DNA of 64,000 bases from contig NZ_RXYB01000005.1 of NCBI RefSeq assembly GCF_008086615.1, positions 124,001 to 188,000 on the forward strand. The letters are read 5' to 3'. This document shows, one piece after another, positions 61,701-64,000 of the stretch. The DNA is from Acetobacterium tundrae (lineage in GTDB: Bacteria > Bacillota > Clostridia > Eubacteriales > Eubacteriaceae). Position numbers and translations under genes: made by a program. Position 1 is the stretch's first letter. Every line of letters starts with the position of its first letter. The notes below the pieces were generated by a model. That model had not been told where the DNA came from. It did not search any database and saw only the letters and a list, made by a program, of their open reading frames with translations.

Positions 61701-62071
61701 TTATTGCTCTTTTATCATGTTTTCGATTATTCGTTTCCCGATTCCCAGCACACTACTTAATTGTCGAATGCTGCCACCGGTTTCTCGATATATTTGACTG
61801 ATACATTCATCTCGTTCTGACTTCGTTAAATCCATTATTTTGGAATAATGCTTGTTTGCTTTAATAAAACCCTTGATATCCTCATCTGTACATTATACAA
61901 AAGTTCTCGTATCAAGACAATCATCCTGATTTTCTTCACATGAAAACTTTTCAAAATCGACCCTATTTTTAAAATAACCTTGAATCATCTCCGTATCAAC
62001 CCAACAGAATATATTTTTATATGCATCTAGATAGTTTTGATAACTACACCATTTATATTCTGCTTGTGCTC
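61701..62071 (-). pseudogene. Decayed Y1 transposase fragment
   Basis: The minus-strand frame reads EYKWCSYQNYLDAYKN, matching EYRWSSYNEYLG of the transposase at 59657. After an internal TAA stop (near 61898) it continues DIKGFIKANKHYSKIM and SIRQLSSVLGIGKRIIENM, matching that protein's C-terminal HTH-like tail. The catalytic half is absent. It fills most of the 61657-62098 gap. Confidence 0.7.
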
Positions 62072-62098
62072 AAAAAGGGAAAGCTAAGCCTTCCCTCA

Positions 62099-62162
62099 TT
62101 AATTCATGTTTGTTCGAATATATTTTTCGACAAATTCATTTGGTGTCAAGCATAATTCTCAT
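62099..62162 (-). pseudogene. PIN-type toxin reduced to its two ends
   Basis: Read on the minus strand, ATG at 62162 overlaps the antitoxin stop (ATGA) and codes MRIMLDT, the usual start of PIN-domain toxins. The frame then hits TGA, while the next frame continues as TPNEFVEKYIRTNMN and a stop, which resembles a PIN C-terminus. An internal deletion with a frameshift at the junction explains both. The identification rests on short stretches. Confidence 0.5.
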
Positions 62163-62434
62163 TGTTTCTTTTCCTTTTTTTCCTCAAACCGTTCTTTTCG
62201 TACTTCCTTCACCAGATTCACAACGTCTTCCTCTGATTTCAAATCCAACCGTTCAGCTTCACCCTCAAAGGCATTCTGAACTTGTTCAAGTGCAAGCATA
62301 GTCGAATTGGCAATCACCATATAGCCGTTTTTTTCGATGAAAACTACTTTGTCACCTTCCTTCAAATTCAGTTTTTTCCGAATATTGATGGGGATGGTCA
62401 CTTGTCCCTTAGACATTACTTTTGCAAGATCCAT
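62159..62434 (-). CDS. AbrB/MazE-type antitoxin (orphan)
   Basis: The 91-residue protein has a SpoVT/AbrB swapped-hairpin domain (about 3-48; KVMSKGQVTIPINIRKKLNL, GDKVVFIEKNGYMVI) and a Lys/Glu-rich C-terminal tail that in such antitoxins binds the toxin. GGAGGCG lies before ATG 62434. Its stop overlaps the start of a destroyed PIN toxin, so it is now an orphan. Confidence 0.85.
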   Translation of the reverse strand: MDLAKVMSKGQVTIPINIRKKLNLKEGDKVVFIEKNGYMVIANSTMLALEQVQNAFEGEAERLDLKSEEDVVNLVKEVRKERFEEKKEKKQ

Positions 62435-62718
62435 TTCCGCGCCTCCTTAAACCCTACTTTTCCTACATTTAGTATATCACCACAACATCTGTTTTTCAAG
62501 CTCTATTCAAACAAATCCAAAATTTCAGAGCAAACATTTTTGGATTCATCCCACTTTTTTTCTTCCCGTCAGTCCCGACATTGATGGCACTGACATTGCA
62601 AGAAATCACACTTGTCACGACTGTCGGCATTTTAGTGAAACAGACAAAAGCTGCAAACCGCAGCCACCAGCGAAAACTTATCCAGAGAAATATCTGATAA
62701 TTTTTTACCCCTAAAAGA
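62435..62718. other. Gene-free stretch
   Basis: Short frames exist on both strands, but none has a ribosome site or recognisable protein. Confidence 0.4.
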
Positions 62719-62743
62719 ACACAAAAGAACCGTCCCTTTGTGT
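62719..62743. repeat. Second REP-type palindrome family, copy 3
   Basis: ACACAAA...TTTGTGT encloses AGAACCGTCCC, the same element as at 59584 in inverted orientation. Confidence 0.72.
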
Positions 62744-62760
62744 CAAAAAGCAATAAAATA

Positions 62761-62793
62761 TTGACATTTATCTGTGAAATGTTAGTATATAAT
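62761..62793 (+). promoter_or_regulatory. Probable promoter of the second TetR gene
   Basis: TTGACA at 62761-62766 is perfect. A TAGTAT at 62783 gives a 16-bp spacer; the better TATAAT at 62788 would need 21 bp. No clear palindromic operator was seen here. Confidence 0.5.
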
Positions 62794-62813
62794 ATATTGG
62801 GAGGGAAGTAAGC

Positions 62814-63452
62814 ATGTATATTAACGGAATAGAAACAAAACAAAATATTTTTCTGACAGCCAAAAATCTCTTTTATGAAATAGGATATCAAAAAACTACG
62901 ATTCGATTAATTTCTGAACATGCAAATGTGCCTATTGGTTTAACAAATTATCATTTTAAAAATAAAGAAAATATTGTGAAGCAGATATATGCAGAATATA
63001 TTGACAACATTTTAAAGTTTATCGATGCGGAAATTGGAGATAAACTCGATAGCTTTTTACTCCGTCAAATCACGAGTTTGAGAATATATTACAATAATAT
63101 TTTGGTAGATAAAAATAATTCTCATTTTCTCATTACAAATTCTAAATTTGAAATGTTATTTGACCGGGTAGACGTAGCCTACCAAAGGATTCTAGATGAA
63201 AACAATATTACTCTGCCTCGAGAAATACTTAAATCATACATTATAGCTGAATTTGGTGCTCGACATGAATTATTACTGCGCTATTACTCAAAGGAATTAG
63301 ATCTTTCAATTCAAGGACTTGTGGACACGATAGCATGCATTGCTCCCAGACTATTTGAAGTTGATCATAAAATAGTTGGTAAGGCATTGAATGAATCTTT
63401 AATCTTATATAATAGTATCGACGCTTCTGGGATAAAATTTTTGGTTTCATGA
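62814..63452 (+). CDS. TetR-family transcriptional regulator
   Basis: The 212-residue protein has an N-terminal HTH (about 8-55; FYEIGYQKTTIRLISEHANVPIGLTNYHFKNKENIV) and a helical ligand domain. GGGAGGG at 62800-62806 supports the start. It converges with the microprotein and URO-D genes on the minus strand at the right edge and may regulate them, as its counterpart at 20669 probably does for the first URO-D gene. Confidence 0.85.
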   Translation: MYINGIETKQNIFLTAKNLFYEIGYQKTTIRLISEHANVPIGLTNYHFKNKENIVKQIYAEYIDNILKFIDAEIGDKLDSFLLRQITSLRIYYNNILVDKNNSHFLITNSKFEMLFDRVDVAYQRILDENNITLPREILKSYIIAEFGARHELLLRYYSKELDLSIQGLVDTIACIAPRLFEVDHKIVGKALNESLILYNSIDASGIKFLVS

Positions 63453-63710
63453 AAGAGACAATCCCTGTCATTCAGATTTTTTGTACATTACATTTTTAAA
63501 AATACAAATGTCGTTGAAATGGGAATACCAAGAGTCATATTCCGATAGCGATTAAGCATAGGGTATGGATAAAGAAATAGTAGAAATGAATAATAAAGCT
63601 GCGGCAAATAAATAAGTCCATGAAAGAAAGCGTGTGGGGATGAAGTTAACACACAACACGACACAAAGCGGAATCAAACATGGACTGTTCCAAAATTTAG
63701 CGATTTTATT
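63453..63710. other. Gene-free stretch with an inverted repeat
   Basis: AGTCCATG near 63616 and CATGGACT near 63678 form distant inverted arms. No ORF with a ribosome site was found. Confidence 0.35.
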
Positions 63711-63857
63711 TTACGTTATTAAAAAAGACAGTAAACCCATTAAGGCTTCTTCAGGTCCTTGAATGCTTTCTTTTGCAGCTTCAATCGCTTCAGCGGGGAT
63801 TTCGTATTTCTCTAAATTCTCCTCTAACGTTCGATAATATTCTGATTTTAACTCCAT
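63711..63857 (-). CDS. 48-residue microprotein downstream of the second URO-D gene
   Basis: The ORF has an AAAAGGAG ribosome site and begins 22 bp after the URO-D stop codon. It has an acidic helical N-terminus (MELKSEYYRTLEENLEKYE), IPAEAIEAAKES and a hydrophobic end EALMGLLSFLIT. The build (charged helix, E-(I/M)-P-x-E-A, hydrophobic C-terminus) resembles the 41-residue ORF behind the first URO-D gene. The family is unknown. Confidence 0.6.
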   Translation of the reverse strand: MELKSEYYRTLEENLEKYEIPAEAIEAAKESIQGPEEALMGLLSFLIT

Positions 63858-63879
63858 TTCAAAATCTCCTTTTTATTAT

Positions 63880-64000
63880 TTAGTAAGTACCATATTCTTT
63901 GACGCATTTTATTAGTGCCTGTAAATTCTCGATTTTTAAATCGCTGGCTCTGAGAATCGATTTGTCAATACCAAAAATATAATTCCCTCCAGGTGCCAAT
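63880..64000 (-). CDS. Second URO-D-family protein, C-terminal end only
   Basis: The last 39 codons are in the window. LAPGGNYIFGIDKSILRAS corresponds to LAPGGGYIFASSRELLSKG in the URO-D protein at 21482, and both end in EYG-Y. The gene enters from the right edge on the minus strand. A function in methyl transfer is possible, as for the first copy. Confidence 0.72.
   Translation of the reverse strand, partial: LAPGGNYIFGIDKSILRASDLKIENLQALIKCVKEYGTY

Overview
The window looks like chromosomal DNA of an acetogenic Firmicute, most likely Acetobacterium or a close relative in the Eubacteriaceae. The main reasons are a complete electron-bifurcating [FeFe]-hydrogenase operon in the order hydC-E-D-B-A, a PolC-type Gram-positive replicative polymerase, surface proteins with clostridial ChW repeats, URO-D-type proteins of the kind used in corrinoid methyl transfer, and strong AGGAGG ribosome binding sites with occasional TTG/GTG starts. 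The genus is inferred from gene content; no search was possible.

Layout. 0-8 kb: a large MacB/FtsX-type permease entering from the left edge and two tandem secreted CHAP/ChW proteins. 8-12.5 kb: an NMT1/SsuA-type ABC importer behind an attenuator-like leader, a Cof-type phosphatase, ridA and a YheO-type regulator. 12.8-20.5 kb: envelope, isoprenoid and replication operon uppS-cdsA-rseP-ispG-polC; dxr, usually inside this operon, lies alone at 23-24 kb on the other strand. 20.7-22.8 kb: TetR regulator divergent from a URO-D-family gene followed by a 41-codon gene. 24.5-29.3 kb: iron alcohol dehydrogenase and an SbcD/SbcC-like (YhaO/YhaN) pair. 29.4-38.2 kb: a hydrogenase island in which a sensory-type H-cluster protein with DRTGG, HATPase and PHP genes precedes the hydCEDBA operon. 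38.8-48.4 kb: recD2, a REP-associated transposase, comF, murB, PHP, rapZ-yvcK-whiA. 48.6-51.7 kb (minus strand): a compact cassette of holin, M15 endolysin, DUF1659, DUF2922 and a sigma factor. 52-59.3 kb: a soluble PocR-domain chemoreceptor, an ECF sigma/RsgI-like anti-sigma pair and a 1011-residue ChW/FIVAR/Ig-type surface protein. 59.4-62.8 kb is a decayed zone with a second transposase, a transposase pseudogene, a dprA remnant and an antitoxin whose PIN toxin has been deleted down to its ends. 62.8-64 kb holds a TetR gene, another microprotein gene and the end of a second URO-D gene.

From 22.8 kb onward, intergenic regions are crowded with two kinds of dispersed palindromes. One is a REP-type hairpin, GTAG followed by a GGGCGAT/ATCGCCC stem, which flanks a REP-associated tyrosine transposase. 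The other is a longer palindrome with a shared core (CGGACAGGCTATCGCCTG-like) and outer arms that change in a compensated way from copy to copy. Three 86-bp copies of the second type, plus a 122-bp relative, sit in every gap of the sigma/lysis cassette. The sigma gene in that cassette has a perfect 24-bp palindrome containing a LexA-box core (GAAC-N4-GTTC) just downstream of its -10 box. This suggests a DNA-damage-controlled lysis or release system comparable to UviA/UviB or TcdR/TcdE. It is the best candidate here for an undescribed system.
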